Shown: positions 51,827-61,263, numbered from the stretch's first letter. The stretch is 64,000 nt of DNA from J054 sp965221985 (GCA_965221985.1 OZ244928.1:3348001-3412000); one strand, 5' to 3'. Notes: generated from the letters alone by a model not told the origin. A program made the numbers and translations.

Positions 51827-52144
51827 CTAAATGTCTGATGGCAGTTCTATGGGTAGATCGGCGGGCAGAGGTCGTGACGGCTTAAACTCTTTAATTGATT
51901 CAGCGTTTTCCATGCCCGCGGCCGCCTCGATTTCTTCTAGTTCCTTCGCCATTTCTTCTTCAGAAAGCTCCTTAGTCTCGATCTGCTTGTCATCGGGCGC
52001 TCCACTCGATGCCGAATTGTCTTGCGCCATAACAATGTTTTCACCCGCTGCCGAAGCCAGTATTCCTCGGCTGATTTCGCTTTGCCACGGCGCCAGCCAG
52101 CCCACGGCGATAATGACAATGGCCAGAATCCTCAAGATCTGCAT
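51827..52144 (-). CDS. Small secreted acidic protein of the kinase cluster
   Basis: A 105-residue protein with an N-terminal hydrophobic segment (residues 4-18, LRILAIVIIAVGWLA) that is either a signal or an anchor, followed by a Glu-rich helical stretch (ETKELSEEEMAKELEEIEAA) and a Pro-rich C-terminus (RPLPADLPIELPSDI). The start overlaps the PEGA gene's stop by one base. I do not recognise a family. By position it may be an accessory peptide linking the MotA-like channel to the envelope. Confidence 0.65.
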   Translation of the reverse strand: MQILRILAIVIIAVGWLAPWQSEISRGILASAAGENIVMAQDNSASSGAPDDKQIETKELSEEEMAKELEEIEAAAGMENAESIKEFKPSRPLPADLPIELPSDI

Positions 52145-54582
52145 TAGTTCTGTTCTGCTCCAGGCTTCGCATAGCGCGCTAATCGAAAGCCTACGTCCAG
52201 CCGCCCCTGATTGCCAAAATCCCGGTAGGCCAGGCGCAACTCACTGATGCTGGCGTGCCGCCAACTGGAACCACGGATCACGTGATACTGCCCGGTATCC
52301 GGACCCCGCGGATCCACACCGTCACCCGTCGCACCAGAGTAAACCGTATACCAATCATGCAACCACTCTGCCGCATTGCCGCCCAAGTCATAGAAGCCCA
52401 AGGGGCTGGGTCGAAATTTACCAACCGGCGCGGAAACCGGATAGCCGTCACCATAATTCGCCAGTACATTTGCAACAATGCCCACTGCCGATCGGTCAGC
52501 AAAATTTCCGGCGTTCTGGGTCGGCGGCAACTTATCGCCCCAAGGATAGCGCCGGGTTTCGGCACCCGCGCTGTAGCGAGCCACCCAAGCCCACTCCGCT
52601 TCAGTGGGTAATCGGTAGCCAATGGTGGTGGGCAAGACGAGTCGAAACTGACCGTCTTGCGTTTTGTAAGCGGGGGGCAACGATTCTTGGTCGCTTAACC
52701 AATTGCAAAATGCAACCGCGTCATTCCAACTCAGTAAAGCGACGGGATGATCACCGATGGCCAGTTCGCGATATTTTTCTCCACCGGATGTGTGTTGAGA
52801 ACGAAATGCGCGAAACTCGGTATTAGTAACCTCTCTTACGCCCATATAAAAGCTGCGGCTCAGGCTAACCTTTCGCTGAGATTCGTTAGGCCGGCGACCT
52901 TGTTGGCGACGCGGCGTACCCATTGCAAAACTTCCTGGCGCCACCAGCTGCAACACCGCCCCTTGGCTGGTTTTTATTCGCGTCGGCGTAGCGGCCAAAA
53001 CAGCCTCGGCCTGGGTAAGTAATTTTGCATCGAGAATTTGCGGCGAACCCGGTTTTGGCGTCACTTCGTCCTTGAAGTCGACAAAGCCGGGGCTGCGCAC
53101 CATAACTCGCGTTGGGCGCGCCGGCAGAGTCAAAGACTGTTCACCCACGCCCACGCGCTGACCGTCAATGAAAACCTCTGCCGTTGACGGTTGCGGCCGA
53201 ATGGTTAATTCGCCCACGCGCGCCTCAAGCTTTACGCGCAGCGATTTGCCCTGGCGTGTTTCCATCGTCACTTTTCGGCGCAGGGTCTCGTAGCCGGGCT
53301 TTGACACAATGAGTTGGTAGCTTGAACCCGGAGCTAGCTCGACATCGACGGGTGTTGTACCGCGATAGCGCCCATCAATACTCACGGCAGCGCCGCTGGG
53401 TTGGCTACTGACTGCGAGCAGACCATCAGCCGCCTGCAGCTCAATGAGAGGCAGCGTGATCTGCTCCCCGGCCGCCACAGTCACGGCTTGACGCGCCAAT
53501 TTGTAGCCATCCAGCTGCAACAACACCTCGTGGCTGCCGGCCATGACTTCGATATTGCTTGGGGTCACACCCAGTTCATCTCCGTCTAGGCTTACGGCAG
53601 CGCCCGCGGGCAAGGTTTCTATTTTGACGTCTGCCCAGGCGGGCTGCAGATCGGCAATGAATTCCTCCTCGCGCCCGAGACCCGGGAAATCGATTTCGCT
53701 GGCAAAGGGCAGATAGCGTTCGCTAGCGATTTCTATTCTGTGCAAACCGGCCGGCAATTCGATTGGCTCCGTGGGCAAGGAACCCCTGTCCACACCATCG
53801 ATACTGACTTGACCGACCGCGTCCTGCCGCGTTTTGACAACCAACATTCCCGGCAGCTTTTCCAATTCAAAGCTAAACGTTTGGCTGGCCTCTCGACTAA
53901 CGGGTAGCGGAAAACGATTGGCCCGATAGCCATCGGCTTCCGCAGTGACTTGATAGTCGCCGGGCCACAACAAGTATCGGCCGCCGAATTTTGGTTTGAC
54001 CATGGCGCCCGCGATATGAATCGCTGCATCAGGCGCGTTCACTTCGATACGCACCGCACGTGCAGTAAACAAAAATACCACTACTAGCAGCAGGACAAGC
54101 AAGGCGGCGCCCAACAGTTTTTGCCAAGGAACCGCGGCAACTCCCGGCGTTATGCTTTCAGTGACCGACGAAGAATTGCGGCGCGCAATGGGGGCGATGC
54201 TAACAGCGTCCGCCGTATCTTCGGCCACGGAATCCGGCGGCAGGGTCTGATAGTCAGCCTCCGCAAAGTTCAGCGCTAGGTTCCATTGATCAGCCGCGAA
54301 GTGACACTCGATACCGACGGCCTCGACACCTATGACATCTCCGTCGGACAGCCAACTCGCGCCGGCGAGGGCCTCGCTATTGAGTTCAAGGCCAGAGTAT
54401 TGGCCAACCGGCTGAAGAAATGGACGGCCATCCAGCACGCTGATGGTCGCGACCTGGGCCGCGCCGAGGGCACCCGGAATGCGCACTTGCGCTTCAACGG
54501 CGGTGCCTATAATCAGCGGCAAGTCCGCGTCAGAAAAATCCTTGGCGCCTTGTGGACCTACGACCTGAATCGCCAGACTCAT
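52144..54582 (-). CDS. PEGA-repeat protein with FHA-like N-terminus and inactive FGE-type domain
   Basis: An 812-residue single-pass protein. Residues 1-95 look like a degenerate FHA domain (LPLIIGT, LNSEALAGASWLSDGDVIG). A helix at 156-176 crosses the membrane. PEGA repeats follow (GRYLLWPGDYQVTAEADGY, GAAVSIDGRYRGTTPVDVEL, STAEVFIDGQRVGVGE). The C-terminal 270 residues are a formylglycine-generating-enzyme/SUMF1 fold (EVTNTEFRAF, GYRLPTEAEWAWVARYS, VIRGSSWRHA). The usual GN-x-WEWC site reads GNAAEWLHDW, so the active Cys is lost. Probable receptor or structural protein, perhaps a kinase substrate. Overlaps the kinase stop by four bases. Confidence 0.82.
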   Translation of the reverse strand: MSLAIQVVGPQGAKDFSDADLPLIIGTAVEAQVRIPGALGAAQVATISVLDGRPFLQPVGQYSGLELNSEALAGASWLSDGDVIGVEAVGIECHFAADQWNLALNFAEADYQTLPPDSVAEDTADAVSIAPIARRNSSSVTESITPGVAAVPWQKLLGAALLVLLLVVVFLFTARAVRIEVNAPDAAIHIAGAMVKPKFGGRYLLWPGDYQVTAEADGYRANRFPLPVSREASQTFSFELEKLPGMLVVKTRQDAVGQVSIDGVDRGSLPTEPIELPAGLHRIEIASERYLPFASEIDFPGLGREEEFIADLQPAWADVKIETLPAGAAVSLDGDELGVTPSNIEVMAGSHEVLLQLDGYKLARQAVTVAAGEQITLPLIELQAADGLLAVSSQPSGAAVSIDGRYRGTTPVDVELAPGSSYQLIVSKPGYETLRRKVTMETRQGKSLRVKLEARVGELTIRPQPSTAEVFIDGQRVGVGEQSLTLPARPTRVMVRSPGFVDFKDEVTPKPGSPQILDAKLLTQAEAVLAATPTRIKTSQGAVLQLVAPGSFAMGTPRRQQGRRPNESQRKVSLSRSFYMGVREVTNTEFRAFRSQHTSGGEKYRELAIGDHPVALLSWNDAVAFCNWLSDQESLPPAYKTQDGQFRLVLPTTIGYRLPTEAEWAWVARYSAGAETRRYPWGDKLPPTQNAGNFADRSAVGIVANVLANYGDGYPVSAPVGKFRPSPLGFYDLGGNAAEWLHDWYTVYSGATGDGVDPRGPDTGQYHVIRGSSWRHASISELRLAYRDFGNQGRLDVGFRLARYAKPGAEQN

Positions 54583-56912
54583 ATGGGATCCTGGCAGCTA
54601 ATTTCCACAATGGGTGCTTGGCCTTTGCCGTCCACTTTGAATTCCCTGCGCACGTCGCGATAGCCGTTGCGGCTACCCACCGCAACATAGCGGCCAGGCC
54701 TGAGCGGCAAAACCTGTGTGGCAAATGTACCCAGGCGGCCAACTTTGTACACGGTCACCTCTGTTAAGCCATCGGATTGAAAACGCACATCCACCGGTAC
54801 GGCAGCGAGCTTTAGCAATCGATCAAGCTCATCCGCCCGCTCACGCAACTTCGCGCCAGAATCTTGCAAGGCATTAACCTTGGCCAAGACATCCTTCGCT
54901 TGGCGAACAATCCGGTCTTCGTAATAGCGATCTTGCAAACTGATCGCCTCTTCGACAGCCTCAACAAGGCCTGTCCGTTCGCGCGCACGTGCTAGCCCTT
55001 GCCTGGCACCAAGCAATCCCGAATCCAGGGCCAACACTGCGGCGTATTTTTCGGCGGCCGCTGTCCAACGCTCAGCGGACTCCAGTTCCCGTGCTTCGGC
55101 CTCCAAAGCCGATATTTTCGCGAAATTTTGCTCAGTCCGAAGCTGACCAAGCGCCGCGGCAGCATCCGCGTCACCAGGACGGCTTTGCAGGGCCGCTTGG
55201 AAGGCGCGGTTCGCCTCGGCGAAATTTTCCACGGCTAGCGCGGAGTAACCCGCCGCCATTTCTGTTTCGTACTGCGCTTGTTGAACAACCGCACGGGATC
55301 GTTGCATACCCTCTTGCGCATCTGACCAAGCCGGATCGATATCCAAGGCCGCGGCGTAGGTGTCAGCGGCAGCCTGAAAATCACCTTGCGATTCAAATTC
55401 AACAGCGGCCGTCATTTTCTGTAGCACATCCGGTAACCGGGCCGCGCGCTCAAGACCCGGGCGGGACTCCGCGTTGTTTGCATCAATAGCCTGCGCGAGA
55501 CGGTAGGCTGCTTCCGCGGCTTTCGCATCACCGGCTAATAGTGCGTATTGGCCATCGGCCAAAGCCTCGGCAAGCACATCATCCGCACGCGAAACCAAGG
55601 GTTGCGCTAGGGACAATGCGTTTTGATAAGCCCCTGCCGCTGCCGAAAAATTTCGTTCGCGATAACTCTGGTCTCCCGTCTCGATTAGCCTGGCAACTTC
55701 GGACCACTCGCTACCGCCCCACAGCGCCACGCCACGTGAGCGCAACTGATCTTCTAGCGGTAAGAGTTCACCGAGAATCTTGTCGGCGGCCGCTCGTGCG
55801 GCCGCGGAGGATTCCGGTCCAGGTACCGGCGCGGTCTGTATTCGCGGCGGCTCGGGGCGCGCGCTATCAACAAGCGGACCCTTTTCCGCCACCATGGACG
55901 GCAAGACAAACATCACCACGAGGGCGCAGCCAAGCAATATGGCAAATCCCGTCAGTACCTTTGGAGCTGAAACTCCCTGCTTATTGTCATGGGTGATGAT
56001 TTCCGGTGGTATTGCTTTGCCGTCAGAGCCCGGTGGCCCATCGGCGCCCGCGCTTCGGGATACTGGTCGAATCGCCGTACCGCCCAGCTCCGCGGCAGCG
56101 TTGCTGTCACCGTTTACTTCTTCCAGTATCGCCTGCACTGCAGCCATGCCCGCGGGCCGCGCTGCCACGGACTTATCGAGCATTGCGCTAATCAGCCCGC
56201 TTAACGCGGGCGGTAAACCTTGACCCAGGCCGTCCGATTCTACGGGCGCCGGAATTTCGTGGCGCACGCGATCGGGATTGATATTGGGGTGCAAGGGAGG
56301 CAAACCACTAATCAGCTCATAAAGTAGCGCGCCGAAACCGTAAACATCGTCGGCAACCGTCGCTGCTTTGCCATCGAGCTGTTGGGGACTCATGAAAGGC
56401 AAACTGCCGCCGCCGTGCAAATCATCTCGCGCGGCGTCTATTCCCGCCGCGCTCCCAAAGTCAGTTAAGAAACAGGCGCCGCGACTGTCTATTAGCACGT
56501 TGGTCGGCTTTAGATCTCGATGCACAAAACCTTTGCGATGCGCGTAGGCAATGGCATCACAGAGCGCCAAGGCAAGCGGAATAATTTCCTGGTAAGCCTT
56601 ACCACGCAAGGATCCCAGGTCATCGCCGTCCACGTACTGCATGACGATAAAATGCCGACCCTCGCTCTCAAGAAAATCATGTGCCCGCAGGATGCCGGGA
56701 TGAGTCAGGGAGCGCATTTTTCGATACTCGGCCCGCAATAGCGCCAGCTGATCGGCATCACGCGCCAAAGTCGAGTCGATGAATTTAAGTGCGACTAACT
56801 CTTCTCGCTGCTGGTCTTTTGCCAACCATATTTCGCTGGCATCGGTTAAAGACAAGCGATCGTGCAGAAGGAATCGCCCAGATAAGACTTGGTCTTTGCT
56901 TAGCTCAGCCAT
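54579..56912 (-). CDS. Transmembrane Ser/Thr protein kinase with periplasmic TPR-like region
   Basis: A 777-residue Hanks-type kinase. Kinase domain at residues 8-270: catalytic Lys43 in VALKFID, FVHRDLKPTN (131-133 HRD) and DFG at 151-153. The glycine-rich loop is replaced by RLSLTDASEIW and the APE motif reads SPQ, so activity may be weak or unusually regulated. A helix near residues 318-343 is followed by an extracytoplasmic solenoid with TPR-like repeats (AAAGAYQNALSLAQPL, AADTYAAALDIDPAW, ANRAFQAALQSRPGD) and a PEGA-like end (LRPGRYVAVGSRNGYRDVRR). Likely senses envelope state and phosphorylates FHA partners. Separated by 115 bases from the upstream lipoprotein gene. Confidence 0.88.
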   Translation of the reverse strand: MAELSKDQVLSGRFLLHDRLSLTDASEIWLAKDQQREELVALKFIDSTLARDADQLALLRAEYRKMRSLTHPGILRAHDFLESEGRHFIVMQYVDGDDLGSLRGKAYQEIIPLALALCDAIAYAHRKGFVHRDLKPTNVLIDSRGACFLTDFGSAAGIDAARDDLHGGGSLPFMSPQQLDGKAATVADDVYGFGALLYELISGLPPLHPNINPDRVRHEIPAPVESDGLGQGLPPALSGLISAMLDKSVAARPAGMAAVQAILEEVNGDSNAAAELGGTAIRPVSRSAGADGPPGSDGKAIPPEIITHDNKQGVSAPKVLTGFAILLGCALVVMFVLPSMVAEKGPLVDSARPEPPRIQTAPVPGPESSAAARAAADKILGELLPLEDQLRSRGVALWGGSEWSEVARLIETGDQSYRERNFSAAAGAYQNALSLAQPLVSRADDVLAEALADGQYALLAGDAKAAEAAYRLAQAIDANNAESRPGLERAARLPDVLQKMTAAVEFESQGDFQAAADTYAAALDIDPAWSDAQEGMQRSRAVVQQAQYETEMAAGYSALAVENFAEANRAFQAALQSRPGDADAAAALGQLRTEQNFAKISALEAEARELESAERWTAAAEKYAAVLALDSGLLGARQGLARARERTGLVEAVEEAISLQDRYYEDRIVRQAKDVLAKVNALQDSGAKLRERADELDRLLKLAAVPVDVRFQSDGLTEVTVYKVGRLGTFATQVLPLRPGRYVAVGSRNGYRDVRREFKVDGKGQAPIVEISCQDPI

Positions 56913-57027
56913 GCCACTGCTTAATGACTTACGGGCGACTGGACCAGCCGGCGAATAGCGGCGGAAGTCGGCCGGCGGTGCCGTCTATAGACGGGGAAAA
57001 TCCGCTGTGGGTCGTCGCAACGCAAGC

Positions 57028-58272
57028 CTAGTTGGGCGCGACGTCAGCAGTTTCGTCTACGGGCTCGGTCGTACTCACCAAACCCGTTTCAGCCGCATAT
57101 ATTTCGCGCAGCAGGCGCCGCCATTCACGGTATTTTTCCTCGGCGGTGCCAGTCAAACGGCGGGTTTGACCCTCAACTTCAATGAGCAGGGGCTGGGCCG
57201 TGGCGTCAAAGGACTCGCCGAGTTCCCGCAACGATTCGAGATTGATCTCGGCTTCCGCTGATTTACCAAAGCCACTCTTTAGGCCTTCGATCCCACCGAT
57301 GACCGCGGTTGTAGTGACGGCCCCGTTGTTGCCACCCGACGCCTCGTAGGCCACCGCACCTAGTATTGCAGCCAATCCCAGCAATTGACGAATTCGCGCG
57401 GAACGCTTCAACTCTTGATACTTGATGGTTTCCTCACGCGATATCTTGCGCCAGTCTTCATAAGGCTCACCGAGCTCGTAGTACAAAGCCGAGTAGTAGT
57501 CGTTGAGGGTATCCAGCAGCAGGTATTCGCGATCGCGAACCGCCAACATGCGACCTAACATCGGATCGTTCTCGGCGGGCAAGCGAAGAATCTTGTATTG
57601 ATCTTCGGCGGACTCCAAATGCGTCTTAAAAGCGGCGGGCACCAAGTCGGATGCGAAACGCAACTGAGCGACTTGCCGAACGGTGTCCAATTCTTTGGCG
57701 CTCATTGCTTCGTGCACCGCCAGTAAATCATTGGCAATACTATTGAAAATATTTTGATAGGGATCTTGACTCTTATCCCGATAGTTGGAATAGGCCTTTT
57801 CGGGCACCGTGGTCTTGTACTTCTTATTCAACCACTCGCGACCCGTCGCATCCCAGGCCCCCACGCGCACCACCACGTTAAGACCATCTGAATGGTCAAT
57901 GCGGCCCCAGACCAAGAGATCAACGGCTTCGGAAGCTTCGGGCACCACCCAAACCGACCCCCAATACCCGGAGGCCTCCAGGGTATTCTTGAGATGGAAT
58001 GGCATGTAGCGCGCCTCAGCCCGACGAACATCGGGAAAGACCGTCCCTTCTGGGTCGACTTGATCCTCCGGCACTCCCGCATCGAACAACAATATTCCCA
58101 CGTCCAAGAGTGCCTCGGACGACACTTCCGCCTCGGCGCGAACCATCTCCACAGTTTCATACTGAATGTTTCGCGATGCGGCGCAGGCGCCCAGCGTGCA
58201 AACGGCAAGACCCAGGCAGAAAAATCGTAAGGCAAGCGCTATTTGAGGCTTCAGAATATCCATGCGGGCCAA
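57028..58272 (-). CDS. Lipoprotein of the kinase cluster
   Basis: A 414-residue lipoprotein (lipobox LAVCTLGAC near residue 29). The body is rich in Ala/Glu/Tyr helices, with phrases MPFHLKNTLEASGYWGSVWV, DLLVWGRIDHSDGLNVVV, DPYQNIFNSIANDLLAVHEA and EYLLLDTLNDYYSALYYELG; a Gly-rich hydrophobic hairpin (LLGLAAILGAVAYEASGGNN) precedes the C-terminus. This last part could insert in a membrane. Not recognised beyond that. Its stop-to-kinase gap contains the palindrome CCGTCTATAGACGG. It starts one base after the preceding lipoprotein gene's stop. Confidence 0.72.
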   Translation of the reverse strand: MARMDILKPQIALALRFFCLGLAVCTLGACAASRNIQYETVEMVRAEAEVSSEALLDVGILLFDAGVPEDQVDPEGTVFPDVRRAEARYMPFHLKNTLEASGYWGSVWVVPEASEAVDLLVWGRIDHSDGLNVVVRVGAWDATGREWLNKKYKTTVPEKAYSNYRDKSQDPYQNIFNSIANDLLAVHEAMSAKELDTVRQVAQLRFASDLVPAAFKTHLESAEDQYKILRLPAENDPMLGRMLAVRDREYLLLDTLNDYYSALYYELGEPYEDWRKISREETIKYQELKRSARIRQLLGLAAILGAVAYEASGGNNGAVTTTAVIGGIEGLKSGFGKSAEAEINLESLRELGESFDATAQPLLIEVEGQTRRLTGTAEEKYREWRRLLREIYAAETGLVSTTEPVDETADVAPN

Positions 58273-58273
58273 T

Positions 58274-59059
58274 CTACTTTTTCTTTATGCCGGTGTGCCG
58301 CCGGTACTCTTCCCATAGCGCTTCACGAATCTCAGGATCGGTTTCCGCCATGGCAGCCTCGCGAATCTGGCGGGCCACTTGGTCATCGCCGCTACCACTT
58401 TGCGGAATGTCTTCGGGAATATCTCCGACCATCGCGCCATCGCGCTGACTCTTCTCAACGTCACCGCCTTCCATACCGCTTTGCACATCGGTCTGGCCTT
58501 CACCTGCCCGTTCACCGCTGTCAGTTGACTGGGGCGTCGTCTCTGACCCTGCGCCATTTTCGGAGCCTGACGAATCAGGAAAATCACCTTGTCCGCCAGG
58601 GCCGGACATCCCTTCTAGACCGCCGTCATTTCGCGCCGTCTGCACCTGCTCCGAATCGCTTTGCTCGCGCCGTTCAACCCCGGCCCCCGAGCCTGCTATG
58701 CCGTCGCGCTCACGCTGCATCCGGCCATCAAAATCACCCAAAGACTCGTCGAATACATCGCTAGGATCCCGGCCACCGCCGGGGGCACTACCCGATTCCG
58801 AATTCGTGGAGCCTGATTCCATACCCGCGTCGGGCAACCCACCCGGGAAGGCATCAGGCTGACCGGACGACGTTGGGCTCGGCAACCCGGCACCGCTGCT
58901 GCCGCTGGGTGTGGGAAAAGGCGTGGACGGCGGGGCACCCGTCGGATTTCCCACCGGCGCGCTACCGGTGCTCGAACCGGGCACCGTGATGCCTGACGAA
59001 CTACAGGCGGCAAGGCCAATGGACAGCAAGGCTACATGGGTAATAAGCAATTTTTGCAT
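58274..59059 (-). CDS. Gly/Ser/Pro-rich low-complexity lipoprotein
   Basis: A 261-residue lipoprotein (lipobox LLSIGLAAC). The mature chain is dominated by Gly, Ser, Pro, Asp and Glu (GSAPVGNPTGAPPSTPFP, SGPGGQGDFPDSSGSENGAG) and is expected to be disordered, ending in a short charged helix (AAMAETDPEIREALWEEYRR). It is the first gene of the kinase operon, 40 bases downstream of a TATAAT element. A disordered lipid-anchored tether is a reasonable guess; no domain is recognised. Confidence 0.7.
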   Translation of the reverse strand: MQKLLITHVALLSIGLAACSSSGITVPGSSTGSAPVGNPTGAPPSTPFPTPSGSSGAGLPSPTSSGQPDAFPGGLPDAGMESGSTNSESGSAPGGGRDPSDVFDESLGDFDGRMQRERDGIAGSGAGVERREQSDSEQVQTARNDGGLEGMSGPGGQGDFPDSSGSENGAGSETTPQSTDSGERAGEGQTDVQSGMEGGDVEKSQRDGAMVGDIPEDIPQSGSGDDQVARQIREAAMAETDPEIREALWEEYRRHTGIKKK

Positions 59060-59400
59060 GGTGCAAATACCTGGGTCCCGCGACAGACCCGGCTAGTGAG
59101 ATTATATAACGTTTAGCAATGCGCCTAGCATAAGCTTGGAGTCCAATTAGAACCCTAAGTTCCGGCCAATGTTGTGAACTATCAAGCACATCGCTCGCCT
59201 GATCTTCTGTAAAACCGGCAACTGGACGCGGAAATCTTAAGTCAATTAGCGAGCTACAGCATTTGGGCCCGCCATGCGGCTACAATCGCGTGGGTGTATT
59301 TACCTTGTGCCCTACGCATCCGGACGCCATTTGGCGCCGAAATCCATCTTACGACTCTAATGAGTGCGGCTTAACGCTGCCGACCAAGCCGGAAATCTGA
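59060..59400. other. Intergenic region between divergent operons
   Basis: About 340 bases with no gene. The left end holds the TATAAT described for the kinase operon. On the plus side TACAAT near 59280 could be a -10 for the MFS gene, but no suitable -35 is present. No repeat, hairpin terminator or palindrome of note was seen. Confidence 0.6.
59101..59106 (-). promoter_or_regulatory. Candidate -10 element of the kinase-cluster operon
   Basis: On the minus strand a perfect TATAAT lies 42-47 bases upstream of the first gene's ATG. No good -35 hexamer is seen at the proper spacing (GCTAGG at 17 bases), so an activator or an alternative sigma factor may be involved. Confidence 0.4.
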
Positions 59401-60717
59401 ATGACTAAGAATGATACCGCCGGCGAGCGCCTGGGATACCTCTATCTGCAATCCGGCGTCTCCCGTTTCAATGGCATGACCCTGCTCTACCTGGGGCTGA
59501 CGGGCATTCCGTTCATGGCCTTTATTAACTTCATTCAGCCCATCGTGCTGGAAGTCACCCTAGGCATACCTCGCGATGACCAGGGTGCGATGACAGCCAA
59601 CTTGGCCGTGCTGCAAGAAGTTATTCTGCTATGCCTGGTGGGGCCGTTTGGCGCTCTATCGGATCGGCTTGGCCGACGTCCCGTCATCGTCTTCGGTTAT
59701 CTCGTTCTTGCCCTCGGTTTCACCGCCTACCCTTGGGCCGGCTCGCCGATAATTTTGGCGCTAATCCGCGGCGTTTATGCTATCGGCGCGGCGGCTCTCA
59801 TCGCGGGTTACTCAACGCTTCTTGCCGACTATCCGCAAGAACGTTCCCGCGGCAAACTCGTCGCACTGCTTGGCGTTATGAATGGACTGGGCATTGGCTT
59901 CCTCGGCTTTGTCGGCGGCAATCTACCTCGATGGTTAGAAAGCTTGGGCTTTGAGCCGCTGTCAGCCAGCCGGCTCGCCTTAGGCTTGGTGGCGGGACTG
60001 TGCGTGCTCAGCGCGATGCTTAGCTTGGTCGGACTGCGCGGTGAACGAGCCGGCAAGGAACATAAACGGCAGGGTTTAGTGAAGCTATTGGCTGAAGGAC
60101 TTGCGGCGGGCCGAAATCCTCGAGTGGCCGTCGCCTATGCCTCCGCTTTTGCGGCGCGCGGCGATGTTGTGGTGATTGGAACTTATATTTCACTGTGGAT
60201 TTCCCAGGCGGGCATCGCCAAGGGCATGAGCCCCGCCGAGGCGCAGGGCCAAGCCGGCCTGCAATTCGGCATCGTCGCCATTGCCAGCCTCCTGGCCGCA
60301 CCCCTGCTAGGCATACTGAACGATGGAGTCAATCGCGTCGCGGCCTTGATGATTGGCATGTTCATGGCCACCTGCGGATATCTGCTATTTGGCTTTCGAG
60401 CCGATCCGTTGAGCGAGTACGCGATAGTCGCCGCGGTAATCCTGGGCATCGGCCAAATAGGCGCGATCTTGGCGGGCCAAACGTTAATCTCCCAGGAAGC
60501 CGATTCACCCATTGCCGGCTCGATCATTGGCGTGTTTAGTTTTTTCGGCGCCATTGGCACCTTGGTCGGCAGCTGGGTTGGTGGCCAATTGTTCGGTCTG
60601 TGGCGGCCCGGTGCGCCGTTCATACTCATGGGTGCACTGAACCTACTCGTCGGCATCGCGGCCTTGGTTTTGTATTTGCGCGAACGGCGCGGACCGGGAT
60701 TTGGCGCCAGCCCCTAG
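59401..60717 (+). CDS. Major facilitator superfamily transporter
   Basis: A 438-residue protein with about 12 helices. The loop 2-3 signature GALSDRLGRRPV identifies MFS; helices around LLYLGLTGIPFMAFINFI, VFGYLVLALGFTAYPWAG and IIGVFSFFGAIGTLVGSWVG are clear. The central cytoplasmic loop (GERAGKEHKRQGLVKL) divides the two halves. Substrate unknown; export or uptake cannot be separated by sequence. Monocistronic, or followed at 52 bases by the MaoC gene. Confidence 0.9.
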   Translation: MTKNDTAGERLGYLYLQSGVSRFNGMTLLYLGLTGIPFMAFINFIQPIVLEVTLGIPRDDQGAMTANLAVLQEVILLCLVGPFGALSDRLGRRPVIVFGYLVLALGFTAYPWAGSPIILALIRGVYAIGAAALIAGYSTLLADYPQERSRGKLVALLGVMNGLGIGFLGFVGGNLPRWLESLGFEPLSASRLALGLVAGLCVLSAMLSLVGLRGERAGKEHKRQGLVKLLAEGLAAGRNPRVAVAYASAFAARGDVVVIGTYISLWISQAGIAKGMSPAEAQGQAGLQFGIVAIASLLAAPLLGILNDGVNRVAALMIGMFMATCGYLLFGFRADPLSEYAIVAAVILGIGQIGAILAGQTLISQEADSPIAGSIIGVFSFFGAIGTLVGSWVGGQLFGLWRPGAPFILMGALNLLVGIAALVLYLRERRGPGFGASP

Positions 60718-60768
60718 CGATCTGCTAGCATAAATTCATCAACAAATAGAAAATTCTAGGTATACATC

Positions 60769-61236
60769 ATGGGACTGGCTGACACGCTGCAAACCTTACA
60801 AAACCGAATCGGCGAAGACCTGCATCTGAGCGACTGGTTGCCTGTGACGCAAGAACTGGTCAATGACTTTGCCCATGCCACCGGCGATGAGCAGTGGATC
60901 CACGTTGATCCGGAACGAGCCGCCAGCCATTCCCCATACGGTGGCACCATTGCCCATGGCTACCTGACCCTGTCGCTCTACCCTCAGCTGCGCGGTTTAG
61001 TGGATGCTGACAAGCCCTTGTTTCCAGGCGTGACCAGCGTTATCAACTACGGCCTAAACAAACTGCGCTTTCCAAACGCGGTACGCGTGGGTAGCCGTAT
61101 TCGCGCGCGCTGCACCTTGATGTCCGCAGAAGCCGTGAAGGAAAGCCTGCAATTGACCGAAAAATATACCGTGGAAATTGAGAACGAAGAACGTCCCGCC
61201 TGCGTCGCGGAATGCGTGATGCGCTTGTACTTCTAA
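60769..61236 (+). CDS. MaoC-family (R)-specific enoyl-CoA hydratase-like
   Basis: A 155-residue hot-dog-fold protein. The hydratase signature VNDFAHATGDEQWIHVDPERA (catalytic Asp and His) and GGTIAHGYLTLSL are intact, followed by NYGLNKLRFPNAVRVGSRIR. Relatives hydrate trans-2-enoyl-CoA to (R)-3-hydroxyacyl-CoA in fatty acid or polyhydroxyalkanoate metabolism. The enoyl-CoA hydratase-like gene begins directly after its stop, so the two probably form an operon for acyl-CoA processing. Confidence 0.92.
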   Translation: MGLADTLQTLQNRIGEDLHLSDWLPVTQELVNDFAHATGDEQWIHVDPERAASHSPYGGTIAHGYLTLSLYPQLRGLVDADKPLFPGVTSVINYGLNKLRFPNAVRVGSRIRARCTLMSAEAVKESLQLTEKYTVEIENEERPACVAECVMRLYF

Positions 61237-61263
61237 GTGCAGGCCGACCACCCGGCTCCACCC

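Noticed and set aside
52144..53000. Active formylglycine-generating (sulfatase-maturing) enzyme
   Set aside because: The catalytic Cys position is Leu, and no sulfatase gene lies nearby.
56981..56994. CCGTCTATAGACGG palindrome upstream of the kinase gene
   Set aside because: A perfect 14-base palindrome, but with no second copy and no promoter elements nearby. Recorded only as a possible operator.
47550..59106. Type VI secretion or Zorya defence cluster
   Set aside because: Kinase/FHA genes occur with type VI secretion and MotA/MotB-like pairs with Zorya. However, no type VI sheath, VgrG or ClpV gene, and no Zorya helicase or nuclease, is present.
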